Origin: an uncultured Prevotellaceae bacterium
Lineage (GTDB): Bacteria > Bacteroidota > Bacteroidia > Bacteroidales > Bacteroidaceae
Length of the DNA: 64,000 bases
Assembly: GCA_900313615.1 (NCBI GenBank)
Contig: OMRP01000002.1
Location: 124,001 to 188,000, forward strand
Direction of reading: 5' to 3'
Shown here: positions 7,662 through 15,325 of the stretch, in pieces
How positions within the stretch are numbered: the first letter of the stretch is position 1
Layout of the letters: the number at the start of each line of letters is the position of its first letter
The notes under the pieces: model-generated
Databases searched by the model: none
Told to the model about the DNA's origin: nothing
The model's input: only the letters and a program-made list of their open reading frames with translations
Translations under genes and position numbers: made by a program

Positions 7662-9119
7662 ATGATAGGAATTACCTCCAAGATACACGACAGGAAAACC
7701 CTGGAGTTCAAGATTGGCTACCAGGTGCCCGAGGGAACGGATTACAGCGACTTCGAGATGGCCACGTGGATTTTCATCCCCGAGGCGCTCGATGTGAATC
7801 GCCATACCTATCCGCGCGAGAAATTCTATCATGACATGCTGTCTTACATGCGGTTGATTACCCCTGTCTATACGTTGGAAAAGTTGGCCCTTTCCTCCGA
7901 ATTACCTTACCAACTATTGGAGAAGGCCTGCCAATCCATCGCCAGCCAGCCCACGGAACAAGACAAAGAGGAGTACGAGAAAGAAATCAAGTCGTATGCC
8001 TCTATCTTCAAGAGCAGTCTTCGCGACACCTGCAAGCAGTTGGTTGTCGAAGCCGCCGAGGAGCTCCCTGGGCACACCCAACGGATGGTCGAGCATATCC
8101 ATCATATTCTCGACAATTACCGTTCGTTGCAGACCACGCTGCAATCCAAAGGTCCGGACGCCTCGCTCCTCGTCTATTTCACCTATGGCGACGAGTTTCT
8201 TGTCAACGTCACCGAACAGCACCTGTTCAAGATGCTCACCCGACTGAAGAAGGAGCGTCCAACCGTCTACGAGGAGATACTCCCAATCGTCAGTCCGCTG
8301 TTAGACGACAACAAACGTTATTCCCTGAAACACGGATATATGTTGCCCCAGCAAGACTGTGCCGACGACAACGCCCAGTTCGTGTATCATGCCGGACAGC
8401 TGAAGAAATATATCGAGAGTCATCTATATCTGCCCACTCACAAGCGCCGCAACGCCGTTTTTCTGGAACAGTTGGTGTTCAGCTTGGCCGCCGGCCTGTC
8501 GATGGTATTCGCCACCGTCATCTCCTTTGCCTTCCAGCAGACCTATGGCAACTTCACCCTACCCTTCTTCATGGCACTGGTGATTAGTTATATGTTCAAG
8601 GACCGCATCAAGGAACTAGTGAGGAACTATTTCGCTAACCGGTTAAACAGCAAAATTTTTGAGTATCGCATAGACATTAATGTTGACGACCTGAAGGTAG
8701 GTTGGTGCAAGGAGGGAGTGGACCACATCACCTTCGCTAAGACCAATCCCAAGGCCCGTAAGATTAGAAACCGCCACTCGCCGTTAGTCATCGGTCGGGG
8801 AACAGAGGAACAGGTTATTTTTTACCGGAAGAAGATTCACCTGAACCGCGAATCCGTCAGCATGATGTCAGCCTATCCCCTTCAAGGCATCAACGACATC
8901 ATCCGCTACAACCTTTCGGATTATATGCACAAGATGGACAACCCCCAGGTACCTTTGTGTGTGAACAACGGCAATGGGCGGTTGGACATGGTGCAAGGCA
9001 GCAAGGTGTATTACCTGAACTTCGTGTTCCGTCTGCGTGACGGCCACAACTCTTTGTATCGTCGCTACCGAGTGTGTCTGACCAGTGTCGGCATTCATAA
9101 TATCACTGAAATAGAATAA
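7662..9119 (+). CDS. unrecognised protein with a central membrane hairpin
   Basis: This 485-residue protein is not recognised as a named family. A soluble N-terminal part (about 1-265) is helical and charged. Two adjacent hydrophobic segments follow (about 272-310, including LVFSLAAGLSMVFATVISFA and TLPFFMALVISYMF). A C-terminal soluble domain of about 170 residues is rich in beta strands (FEYRIDINVDDLKVGWCKEG onward). Both termini are therefore predicted on the same, probably cytoplasmic, side. It starts 46 bp after the SLC13 gene and is followed 8 bp later by a small lipoprotein gene, so it belongs to the phosphate cluster by position. No catalytic motif is evident. Confidence 0.7.
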   Translation: MIGITSKIHDRKTLEFKIGYQVPEGTDYSDFEMATWIFIPEALDVNRHTYPREKFYHDMLSYMRLITPVYTLEKLALSSELPYQLLEKACQSIASQPTEQDKEEYEKEIKSYASIFKSSLRDTCKQLVVEAAEELPGHTQRMVEHIHHILDNYRSLQTTLQSKGPDASLLVYFTYGDEFLVNVTEQHLFKMLTRLKKERPTVYEEILPIVSPLLDDNKRYSLKHGYMLPQQDCADDNAQFVYHAGQLKKYIESHLYLPTHKRRNAVFLEQLVFSLAAGLSMVFATVISFAFQQTYGNFTLPFFMALVISYMFKDRIKELVRNYFANRLNSKIFEYRIDINVDDLKVGWCKEGVDHITFAKTNPKARKIRNRHSPLVIGRGTEEQVIFYRKKIHLNRESVSMMSAYPLQGINDIIRYNLSDYMHKMDNPQVPLCVNNGNGRLDMVQGSKVYYLNFVFRLRDGHNSLYRRYRVCLTSVGIHNITEIE

Positions 9120-9127
9120 GCATATCC

Positions 9128-9505
9128 ATGAAAAGTACACATTTTATACTGATTGCCATTACATGCCTCCTGCTCATCCTCTCTTCCTGCACAGGCAAGA
9201 GCAGTGTGAACATCCTCATCATGAATGAAGGTAAAGTCACCGTGAAGGACAAGACTGTAGAGGTTCCCGTGGTGGAGGTGCGCCAATGGTTGGAAGTGTC
9301 AGACACGGACAGTCTTTTCCTTTACAATGAGAAGAACGAACCAGTGGCATATCATTACAACGATGACCGCACCGCCATCACCTTCCTTCTCCCCATAGCC
9401 CAAGAGAATTCACAGAAGAACTACACCATCAATGCCGGTGACCCGGGTCTGCTTGACAATCTTTTCTCTTTCCGCCAACAAAAGATTCGCGTAAGTGTGA
9501 AGTGA
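9128..9505 (+). CDS. small lipoprotein
   Basis: This 125-residue exported lipoprotein has a hydrophobic signal and a lipobox at LLILSSC, giving lipidated Cys21. The mature part is short and beta-rich, with the run EVPVVEVRQWLEVSDTDSLF and a later VAYHYNDDRTAITFLLPI. It vaguely resembles the N-terminal beta domain of Bacteroidetes DUF4861-type exported proteins, but the match is too weak to name. It is the last gene of the plus-strand cluster. The 133 bp before the convergent regulator gene contain A/T-rich sequence and no clear terminator hairpin. Confidence 0.6.
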   Translation: MKSTHFILIAITCLLLILSSCTGKSSVNILIMNEGKVTVKDKTVEVPVVEVRQWLEVSDTDSLFLYNEKNEPVAYHYNDDRTAITFLLPIAQENSQKNYTINAGDPGLLDNLFSFRQQKIRVSVK

Positions 9506-9638
9506 AAGAATATCTAAGTACAAAAAATACGAGGACAAAAACAGAAATACGAAATAATATTCGAAGAATTTTTGTATTTATGAAAATTCTAGTCGTTGCA
9601 AGAGAAAAGAAGACGGATTTACTGGACAGATAAACAAA

Positions 9639-10358
9639 CTATCGACTTTCTATTGAACGGGTTTCTAGAAATTTACGGAATGTTTCCAAGTAACCGTCAG
9701 GAATATGGATGATTTCCTTCCCGATATATACACAATCGTTGCGATCCACTTTTTGAATCTTGTCGACGGCAATGATATAGGAACGATGGATTCGCAGGAA
9801 TCTATCTTTTGGCAGCATGGCCTCTACGGCTTTCATCGTAAGATGGGTGATGAGCGCCTTGGGTTCGTTGTCAAGATAGAACAGCACATAATCCTTCATG
9901 CCGTTGACATAAGTAATCTGGTCGATGGGTACGTTTCTCCATTCACCTTCTACCCGGATAAAAACGGTATTTGGCTGCTGGGGCTGTGTGGTGGATTTCT
10001 GATATATTTTTCTGCCTTTCTCTACAGCGGCGAGAAACTTGTTGTACCTGACGGGCTTCAGCAGAAAATCAAGTGCGTTCACCTCATAGCTTTCAAAGGC
10101 ATATTCCTTGAAGGCTGTGGTGAAAATAACACGTGTCTCTTCAGGCAGACTATGAGCAAGTTCCATCCCATCAATATTTGGCATTTGAATGTCGAGGAAC
10201 AGCAAGTCTGGTTTCTGAACCTTGATGGCGTTGATAGCGGTAATGGAATCCGTGAACGAGGCCACTAGTTTTAGGTCTGGAGTCTTCTCAACGTATGACT
10301 CCAAAAGACGGACGGCCAAAGGCTCGTCATCGACGATAATACAGGAAAGCTGTTTCAA
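9639..10358 (-). CDS. LytTR-family response regulator
   Basis: This is a two-component response regulator of the LytR/AlgR type. The receiver domain occupies about residues 1-115 (SCIIVDDEPLAVRLL at the start, phosphoacceptor in DLLFLDIQMPNIDG). The LytTR DNA-binding domain lies at about 140-239 (FLRIHRSYIIAVDKIQKVDR). The frame is open further upstream, but a TTG at 10358-10356 overlaps the TGA stop of the preceding kinase as TTGA and directly precedes KQLSCIIVDDEP, so this start and translational coupling are favoured. It is the third gene of a GH5, kinase, regulator unit. Its targets are unknown, although control of the linked glycosidase is plausible. Confidence 0.88.
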   Translation of the reverse strand: MKQLSCIIVDDEPLAVRLLESYVEKTPDLKLVASFTDSITAINAIKVQKPDLLFLDIQMPNIDGMELAHSLPEETRVIFTTAFKEYAFESYEVNALDFLLKPVRYNKFLAAVEKGRKIYQKSTTQPQQPNTVFIRVEGEWRNVPIDQITYVNGMKDYVLFYLDNEPKALITHLTMKAVEAMLPKDRFLRIHRSYIIAVDKIQKVDRNDCVYIGKEIIHIPDGYLETFRKFLETRSIESR

Positions 10359-11359
10359 GGCTGTAGTGTGATTTTTACGTGATAGATGTTCTCTGGCGTG
10401 ATTGTTTGTTCCCATTGGTAGCGTCCCTGATAGAGCAAGTCAAGGCGGCGACGCGTGTTCTCCAATCCTATACCTGAACCGCTTCGGTCTTTGGTGGGCT
10501 TGGGGTTGTTGGTGTTGTCGGAGGTGAAGACGAGTGAGCCGTCTCGCTGCACTAGGCTGATGTCGATTGTCGCTGGTGCATTGCTGTTCATGCCATGCTT
10601 GAAGGCATTCTCGACGAGTGAGATGAAAAGCAACGGAGCCACCTCCATGTTTCCGTCCTCCACCTCTATTTCTGCGTTGACTTTTGTCATTTCATTACAA
10701 CGCAGTTTCATCAATTCCACATAATTTCTCAGAAATTCCACCTCTCCGTCCAGTGGCACCTTCGGTTTGTTGGTCTCATACATGGCATATCGGAGCAGGT
10801 CACTCAGTTGCATCACGGCATCCTGGGCTTCATCAGCATCTATCTGTGTCAAGCTAGAGATGTTGTTCAGGGTGTTGAATAGAAAGTGGGGATTGATCTG
10901 GTTCTTCAGCCAAGCCAGTTCCGCTTCCACCTCCTTCTGCTTCTTCTCGCTCTGTCGCATCATGAAACGTATGCCTAACGCAATGCCAATGGCCATCAAG
11001 TTGACTAACAGAGCAATGATAAGAAACGAGAAATAGCCTGCACGGTAGATGTCGGGCAGACTACCAATATTCTTAAAATACAGATGGAAATTGCAAGCCA
11101 ATATCAATACCGCATTGGAAAGTCCAAACAGCCAATAGCGATGCCTAAACCACAGCAAGGGGACACATAGGTAGAAGTTAAGGAGATAGACTATTACTGC
11201 CGGAGCCAACCAATAGGCTGACACCAACAACGAATCCCATGCCAACTGGGTGTCGTGGCTTGTGACATAACTGATGAGACCTGGCGACAGCAGTATCATG
11301 GACAGCAGCAGCACTTGTGCCACAAACAACCACACGTCTTTAGTCTGAACCTTCTTCAT
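10355..11359 (-). CDS. LytS-like sensor histidine kinase
   Basis: This 334-residue membrane histidine kinase of the His_kinase (PF06580) class pairs with the downstream LytTR regulator. Four or more hydrophobic segments occupy about residues 5-125. They are followed by a coiled linker (RQSEKKQKEVEAELAWLKNQ) and the phosphorylated-His motif NPHFLFNTLNNISSL (about 155-170). The ATPase part shows the N box SLVENAFKHGMN and a glycine box GSGIGLENTRRRL near the C-terminus. The ATG at 11359 is preferred over one at 11383, because it overlaps the end of the GH5 gene by only 20 bp. No large sensor domain is seen, so the signal is probably perceived in or near the membrane. Confidence 0.88.
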   Translation of the reverse strand: MKKVQTKDVWLFVAQVLLLSMILLSPGLISYVTSHDTQLAWDSLLVSAYWLAPAVIVYLLNFYLCVPLLWFRHRYWLFGLSNAVLILACNFHLYFKNIGSLPDIYRAGYFSFLIIALLVNLMAIGIALGIRFMMRQSEKKQKEVEAELAWLKNQINPHFLFNTLNNISSLTQIDADEAQDAVMQLSDLLRYAMYETNKPKVPLDGEVEFLRNYVELMKLRCNEMTKVNAEIEVEDGNMEVAPLLFISLVENAFKHGMNSNAPATIDISLVQRDGSLVFTSDNTNNPKPTKDRSGSGIGLENTRRRLDLLYQGRYQWEQTITPENIYHVKITLQP

Positions 11360-12530
11360 TCTTTGCCTTATTATATGTTTCAATTATTGCCTCAACTGTT
11401 TTAGGACGGCTCCATACGAGACGAGTACGGTCTTCCTTATCGATAAGTCCCATAAAGTAGAGCAGAGAAATACCACGTTTGGTGCCTTCCTCAACCATCA
11501 GCCGTGTGTATTTCGCACCCTCTTCCTGGTCTTCCCCTGTTATAGGTCCTTCCTGAGCATAGACACCATCACAGAAGAGGGCGCCATACTCACCGATGAC
11601 CAGCGGCATGTTACGACTGATGATGTACTTATCAAATTTCTCAAAGGTTTGTTTAATTTCCTCAACGTGCTTCTCTGTCAGTTTGGCATGGTTTTGGTCC
11701 CAATTCCAAGGAATGTAACAGTGGACACTAGCTATCAGATGGTCATCTGCCGGGTCTTCAGGAAACATGAACTTGACAAGGGCATCATCGGAATAACCGA
11801 CTTGTCCGTCGTGCATATAATAGCCCCCGGTAGCGGCGCTGTAGGTGCAAAGCATCAGATTGCGATGGGCGTTGTTGCCGCCGGTATTCCGAACGGTGTT
11901 GACAAAACTCTGGGCAAGGCGGTCGCATGCTTCGAACGCCTGTGGATCCTTGGGGAAAATCCATGCGCCATGCTTGTCGATAATTTCACCCCAGCCCTCA
12001 AAGATGAGCCGTTCTCCATATTTATTGAATCGTGTGGCTATCTGTTGCCAGAGTTTCACAAAACGGCTGTTGATTTCATCAAATCGGTCCATGTCTGCCT
12101 TCAGCCAACAACTCGGCTTGTCACCAGCATCATGGTGAACATTAAGCACACAATACATCCCCTCGTCGAGAACGTAGTTCACCACCTCTTCCACGCGTTC
12201 CATCCATGCCGAATCAATATTGTCTTCGGCGTCCATGTGGGGATACCAAGTCACAGGCACACGAATGGTCTTGAACCCCGCTTCTGCCAACTTGTGCATA
12301 AGTTCGCGAGTGGCCTGCGGCTGTCCCCATGCCGTCTCGTATGCCCTCACGGAGCAGTCTGTCGTGCGTTCAATGAGTCCTTCGTTGTCATAGTTACAAC
12401 TCTCAAGCGTATTGCCAAGATTCCAACCGATGCCCATGTGGCGTACGGCATCGTGGGCATTCTCGATGTTTTGAGCTATTGTTGTCATGGCTGTTGCCGC
12501 CATTGCGATGGCTAAGATAATTGTCTTCAA
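11340..12530 (-). CDS. glycoside hydrolase family 5 enzyme
   Basis: This roughly 396-residue secreted glycosidase of family GH5 probably acts on a beta-glucan or mannan. The N-terminus is a signal-like stretch ending near TTIAQN. The barrel begins with AVRHMGIGWNLGNTLES. The catalytic nucleophile lies in PLVIGEYGA near residue 315 and the acid/base in RLIFEGWGEII near 181. In clan GH-A the acid/base Glu is almost always preceded by Asn, and here that residue is Gly. The longest frame begins with TTG at 12530, but this codon overlaps a promoter -7 box, so the true start is uncertain (the next ATG is at 12503). It is co-oriented with and overlaps the kinase gene. Confidence 0.82.
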   Translation of the reverse strand: MKTIILAIAMAATAMTTIAQNIENAHDAVRHMGIGWNLGNTLESCNYDNEGLIERTTDCSVRAYETAWGQPQATRELMHKLAEAGFKTIRVPVTWYPHMDAEDNIDSAWMERVEEVVNYVLDEGMYCVLNVHHDAGDKPSCWLKADMDRFDEINSRFVKLWQQIATRFNKYGERLIFEGWGEIIDKHGAWIFPKDPQAFEACDRLAQSFVNTVRNTGGNNAHRNLMLCTYSAATGGYYMHDGQVGYSDDALVKFMFPEDPADDHLIASVHCYIPWNWDQNHAKLTEKHVEEIKQTFEKFDKYIISRNMPLVIGEYGALFCDGVYAQEGPITGEDQEEGAKYTRLMVEEGTKRGISLLYFMGLIDKEDRTRLVWSRPKTVEAIIETYNKAKNEEGSD

Positions 12531-12558
12531 AGTTAGTGATTATTTTTGTAATGACAAA
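12528..12558 (-). promoter_or_regulatory. promoter overlapping the GH5 start
   Basis: Read on the minus strand, TTTG (12558-12555), 19 bp and TAACTTTG (12535-12528) make a canonical Bacteroidetes promoter. The TTG start of the longest GH5 frame is the last three bases of the -7 box. Transcription from here would therefore begin inside the predicted signal sequence. Confidence 0.5.
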
Positions 12559-12587
12559 ATCTCTTCCGCATAATTTACGCGGAAGAG
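12555..12587 (-). terminator. likely terminator after the small secreted protein gene
   Basis: CTCTTCCGC (12561-12569) and GCGGAAGAG (12579-12587) form a perfect 9-bp stem with a 9-nt loop. On the minus strand it lies 22 bp downstream of the preceding gene and is followed by ATTTTG. It abuts the GH5 promoter, so it would insulate the two units. Confidence 0.55.
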
Positions 12588-12609
12588 ACAATTATATCGA
12601 ATTGTATTT

Positions 12610-12969
12610 TTATTTGCTGGCCGTCTGCTGTTCCGCCAAGCGTTCTGCTGCATTCTTGGCAGTCAGTTCAAAAGCCGATAAATACTTTTCATATTGCTTG
12701 TCATTAAGGATTTTCTTCATTGTCACCTTGTGTCGGTTCTGGATCTTGTCCCAAAACTCCTGTCCTTTTGAGGCATCCTTATTCTGATAGAAGGCATCCA
12801 TCGAACTTTCGAATTGGGCCATTGCCGTTCTAAATGGTTCCACTTGATCTATCGTCAGTTCCAGATAGTTGCATAACCGATCAAATGATACGGGAGTGTT
12901 GTCACTTTGTGCATTGGCACTTGTTATCATCACAAACATTGCCACGAGGGCTACAATCATCTTTTTCAT
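12610..12969 (-). CDS. small secreted helical protein
   Basis: This 119-residue exported protein has a signal peptide MKKMIVALVAMFVMITSANAQ, probably cleaved after ANA. The mature part is charged and helical (LCNYLELTIDQVEPFRTAM; VTMKKILNDKQYEKYLSAFE) and resembles the Spy/CpxP-like or DUF-type small periplasmic proteins common in Bacteroidetes, but no precise family is recognised. The frame is open to 13131, but the promoter at 13020-13050 and the signal peptide fix the start at 12969. It forms its own transcription unit, with a hairpin terminator at 12561-12587. Confidence 0.72.
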   Translation of the reverse strand: MKKMIVALVAMFVMITSANAQSDNTPVSFDRLCNYLELTIDQVEPFRTAMAQFESSMDAFYQNKDASKGQEFWDKIQNRHKVTMKKILNDKQYEKYLSAFELTAKNAAERLAEQQTASK

Positions 12970-13019
12970 ACCTTTTGTTTTTTTATTGTTATACATGTTG
13001 TTTTTGTCTTTTGACATTG

Positions 13020-13050
13020 CAAAGGTATGAAGGTAAATGCCACGTTCAAA
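13020..13050 (-). promoter_or_regulatory. promoter of the small secreted protein gene
   Basis: On the minus strand TTTG (13050-13047), 19 bp and TACCTTTG (13027-13020) match the Bacteroidetes consensus. This gives a leader of roughly 45 nt to the ATG at 12969. Confidence 0.68.
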
Positions 13051-13137
13051 ATCATCTTCGACGTTTGCCACCACGTCTTTCGACGTTTGCCAGAACTTTA
13101 TGGCAAGCCCTCCTCGAAGGTCGTTTTTCAACTGTTT

Positions 13138-13176
13138 AAAAAAAAGTCAAGTGCCTGAAAAATCAGACACTTGACT
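13138..13176 (-). terminator. intrinsic terminator of the tRNA gene
   Basis: On the minus strand, AGTCAAGTGTCTGA (from 13176) and TCAGGCACTTGACT form a 14-bp stem with one mismatch. It is followed by TTTTTTTT (13145-13138). The hairpin sits 11 bp beyond the tRNA 3' end, as expected for an intrinsic terminator. Confidence 0.88.
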
Positions 13177-13186
13177 GCTACATCGG

Positions 13187-13259
13187 TCGGGATTACTGGA
13201 CTCGAACCAGCGACCTCGCGCCCCCCAGACGTGTGCGCTACCAACTGCGCTAAATCCCG
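13187..13259 (-). tRNA. tRNA-Pro (anticodon GGG)
   Basis: The minus strand folds as a 73-nt cloverleaf. The acceptor CGGGATT pairs with AATCCCG. The D arm is GCGC/GCGC with loop AGTTGGTA. The anticodon loop CTGGGGG gives anticodon GGG. The T arm GCTGG/CCAGT carries loop TTCGAGT, and the discriminator is A. CCA is not encoded. The anticodon stem CACGT/GCGCG contains an A-C mismatch at positions 28-42, which is unusual but does not break the fold. Confidence 0.93.
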
Positions 13260-13280
13260 AACACTTTTTCAAATGCGGTG

Positions 13281-13312
13281 CAAAGGTAAGCAGTTTTGCC
13301 GACATGTCCAAA
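13281..13312 (-). promoter_or_regulatory. promoter of tRNA-Pro
   Basis: On the minus strand TTTG (13312-13309), 20 bp and TACCTTTG (13288-13281) lie about 22 bp before the tRNA 5' end. Confidence 0.68.
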
Positions 13313-13467
13313 TTTTTAGGAAGTTTTTTTCTGCGAAACAAAAAATACGAGCAAAGACAAGCTGTTAAGACACTGATGATACATGATTAAACTGATTATA
13401 CTGTTATTTTTTCATAGAATTCGTGAAATAATTCAAGTATTTTCTTCAGCATGTGGTTTTTTGTGTT

Positions 13468-13508
13468 ATCTTTGCATAAGATATACTGCATCATCTTTGC
13501 ATAAGATA
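13468..13508. promoter_or_regulatory. tandem palindromes upstream of aroA
   Basis: Two near-identical imperfect palindromes, TATCTTTGCATAAGATA (13468-13484) and ATCTTTGCATAAGAT (13493-13507), lie 25 bp apart in the gap before aroA. The first contains TATCTTTG, a possible -7 element, but no good -33 partner is seen. They could be an operator or a promoter duplicated in tandem. The rest of the 13260-13551 gap shows only A/T-rich sequence and the tRNA promoter. Confidence 0.45.
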
Positions 13509-13551
13509 AGCGATAAAGTCTATTCCGCATCAAAAGATAAAAAGAAACGAC

Positions 13552-14805
13552 ATGACATACCAACTGTGGACTCCTGAACATATAGACACCACCATCAATC
13601 TGCCCGCATCGAAAAGCATCAGCAACCGCGCATTGATTATCCATGCGCTGTCGGGCAGCACTACCCTCCCCAACAACCTGTCGGACTGCGACGATACCGA
13701 GGTCATCATCCGTGCCTTGAAAGACATGCCTGAGACCATTGACATCAAGGCAGCGGGCACCGCCATGCGCTTCATGACAGCTTACCTCGCCGTCACGCCA
13801 GGCGAACACACCATCACTGGCACCGAACGCATGAAGGAACGACCCATCGGCGTGTTGGTAGATGCCCTACGTTACCTGGGCGCCGACATCGAATATGTAG
13901 ACAAGGAAGGTTTTCCGCCACTCCATATTCGCGGTCGCCAGTTGGAAGGAGGCAACATCACCATCGACGGTAGCATCAGTTCGCAATATATCTCCGCCCT
14001 GCTGATGATAGGTCCCATCCTCGACAAGGGGTTGGAGATGCGTCTGTCGGGCAGCATCACCTCACGTCCATACATCGACCTGACGCTGTGCACCATGCGC
14101 GACTTCGGCGCCGAAGTAGACTGGACCGGTCCCGACACCATCACCGTGGCCGCCAAGCCCTACCAGACACACAACTATCTCATCGAGAACGACTGGAGTT
14201 CCGCCTCCTATTGGTACGAGGTGGCCGCCCTCCATCCCGACCGAGAGAACAGGATTGACTTGCAGGGTCTTGCCGACGGTTCGAAGCAAGGCGACTCCAC
14301 AGCACGCTACCTGTTCAGTCTGTTGGGCGTAAAGACCATTTTCGAGGAGACCAGCCTTGGCAAACCCACCACCGTCCACCTGAAAAGGCAGTCGCCCCCC
14401 GTGCCACGCATGGAATACGACTTCATCAACCAGCCCGACCTGGCCCAGACTTTCGTGGTCACCTGTGCGATGATGAATGTGCCATTTCACTTCAAAGGAT
14501 TGTCGACGCTGAAAATCAAGGAGACCGACCGCATCGAAGCCTTGAAGAACGAGATGCGCAAACTGGGGTTCGTCATCCATGATGTTGACGGCAAAGAGCT
14601 GTATTGGGACGGCGAGCGCTGCGAGCCCCAAAGCCATCCCGTCATCGATACCTACAACGACCACCGCATGGCCATGGCCTTCGCTCCCGCCGCCTGTGTC
14701 ATTCCTTTTCTCCATATCGCCCATCCCGAGGTGGTGACAAAATCTTATCCCCTTTTCTGGAACGACCTGCGCCAGGCCGGGTTCACCATTAACGAAATGC
14801 CATGA
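13552..14805 (+). CDS. aroA: 3-phosphoshikimate 1-carboxyvinyltransferase (EPSP synthase)
   Basis: This is a 417-residue cytoplasmic enzyme of the shikimate pathway that joins phosphoenolpyruvate to shikimate-3-phosphate. Family motifs are visible: LPASKSISNRALI (residues 17-29), AAGTAMRFM (about 65-73), SSQYISALLMI (about 143-153), DWSSASYWYE, and KETDRIEALKNEMRKLG followed by DTYNDHRMAMAFAP near the C-terminus. The length is slightly under the usual 425-430. The stop overlaps the next gene as ATGA, so the two are translationally coupled. Confidence 0.96.
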   Translation: MTYQLWTPEHIDTTINLPASKSISNRALIIHALSGSTTLPNNLSDCDDTEVIIRALKDMPETIDIKAAGTAMRFMTAYLAVTPGEHTITGTERMKERPIGVLVDALRYLGADIEYVDKEGFPPLHIRGRQLEGGNITIDGSISSQYISALLMIGPILDKGLEMRLSGSITSRPYIDLTLCTMRDFGAEVDWTGPDTITVAAKPYQTHNYLIENDWSSASYWYEVAALHPDRENRIDLQGLADGSKQGDSTARYLFSLLGVKTIFEETSLGKPTTVHLKRQSPPVPRMEYDFINQPDLAQTFVVTCAMMNVPFHFKGLSTLKIKETDRIEALKNEMRKLGFVIHDVDGKELYWDGERCEPQSHPVIDTYNDHRMAMAFAPAACVIPFLHIAHPEVVTKSYPLFWNDLRQAGFTINEMP

Positions 14806-15176
14806 CCATCTTCGTTATCTGCGGCATCTGCCTGCTCGTGTTTCTATTGCTGTTTCTATGGGGCCGTCGCCACACGGAAACACCAGTGGAGACACCACCG
14901 TCGTGCAGCACGTGCGACGGCAATGACAGCCGTTGCATGCAGGAATGTGCCATGGAAGCCGCCATCAAAGACATCGAGTATTTCGACGACGAGGAACTGG
15001 ACGCGTTTCGCGACCGACAGTCGGACGAATACAGCGACGATGAGGTGGAACAGTTCCGCGAAGTGCTCTATACCATGCAACAAAATGAGGTGCGCGACTG
15101 GGCCAATAGTCTGTCGCTCCGTCATATCAGTGTGCCCGACCAGTTGAAAGATGAGTTGTTTATGATGATGGAGTAG
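14802..15176 (+). CDS. small membrane-anchored acidic protein
   Basis: This 124-residue protein has one N-terminal membrane segment (IFVICGICLLVFLLLFLWG), a Cys-containing linker (CSTCDGNDSRCMQEC, residues about 34-48) and an acidic helical tail (YFDDEELDAFRDRQSDEYSD). It overlaps aroA by 4 bp, and the tail would lie in the cytoplasm or periplasm depending on orientation. The four Cys residues could bind metal or iron-sulfur, which is speculative. No named family is recognised. A GC-rich dispersed repeat follows 2 bp after the stop. Confidence 0.72.
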   Translation: MTIFVICGICLLVFLLLFLWGRRHTETPVETPPSCSTCDGNDSRCMQECAMEAAIKDIEYFDDEELDAFRDRQSDEYSDDEVEQFREVLYTMQQNEVRDWANSLSLRHISVPDQLKDELFMMME

Positions 15177-15177
15177 A

Positions 15178-15248
15178 TACCTCCCCCGACCCCTCCGAAG
15201 GAGGGGAGAAGGAAACCTCCCCCAGCCCCTCCGAAGGAGGGGAGAACA
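15178..15248. repeat. GC-rich palindromic dispersed repeat (module B), two copies
   Basis: Two copies of a unit close to CCCCTCCGAAGGAGGGGAGA lie in tandem, each preceded by CCTCCCCC and a variable dinucleotide. The core CCCCTCC-GAA-GGAGGGG is self-complementary. The same module recurs at 26811, 31060, 45380 and many sites beyond 46 kb. Confidence 0.8.
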
Positions 15249-15325
15249 AGCGGAGGAAGGAAGGGAGAAGGGAAGAAATTGGGGGCAAAGGCAATAAAAC
15301 GGGAGGCTTTTCGGTTATTATAACA

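Noticed and set aside
12970-13131. N-terminal extension of the small secreted protein
   Set aside because: It would place a signal peptide internally and run through a good promoter at 13020-13050.
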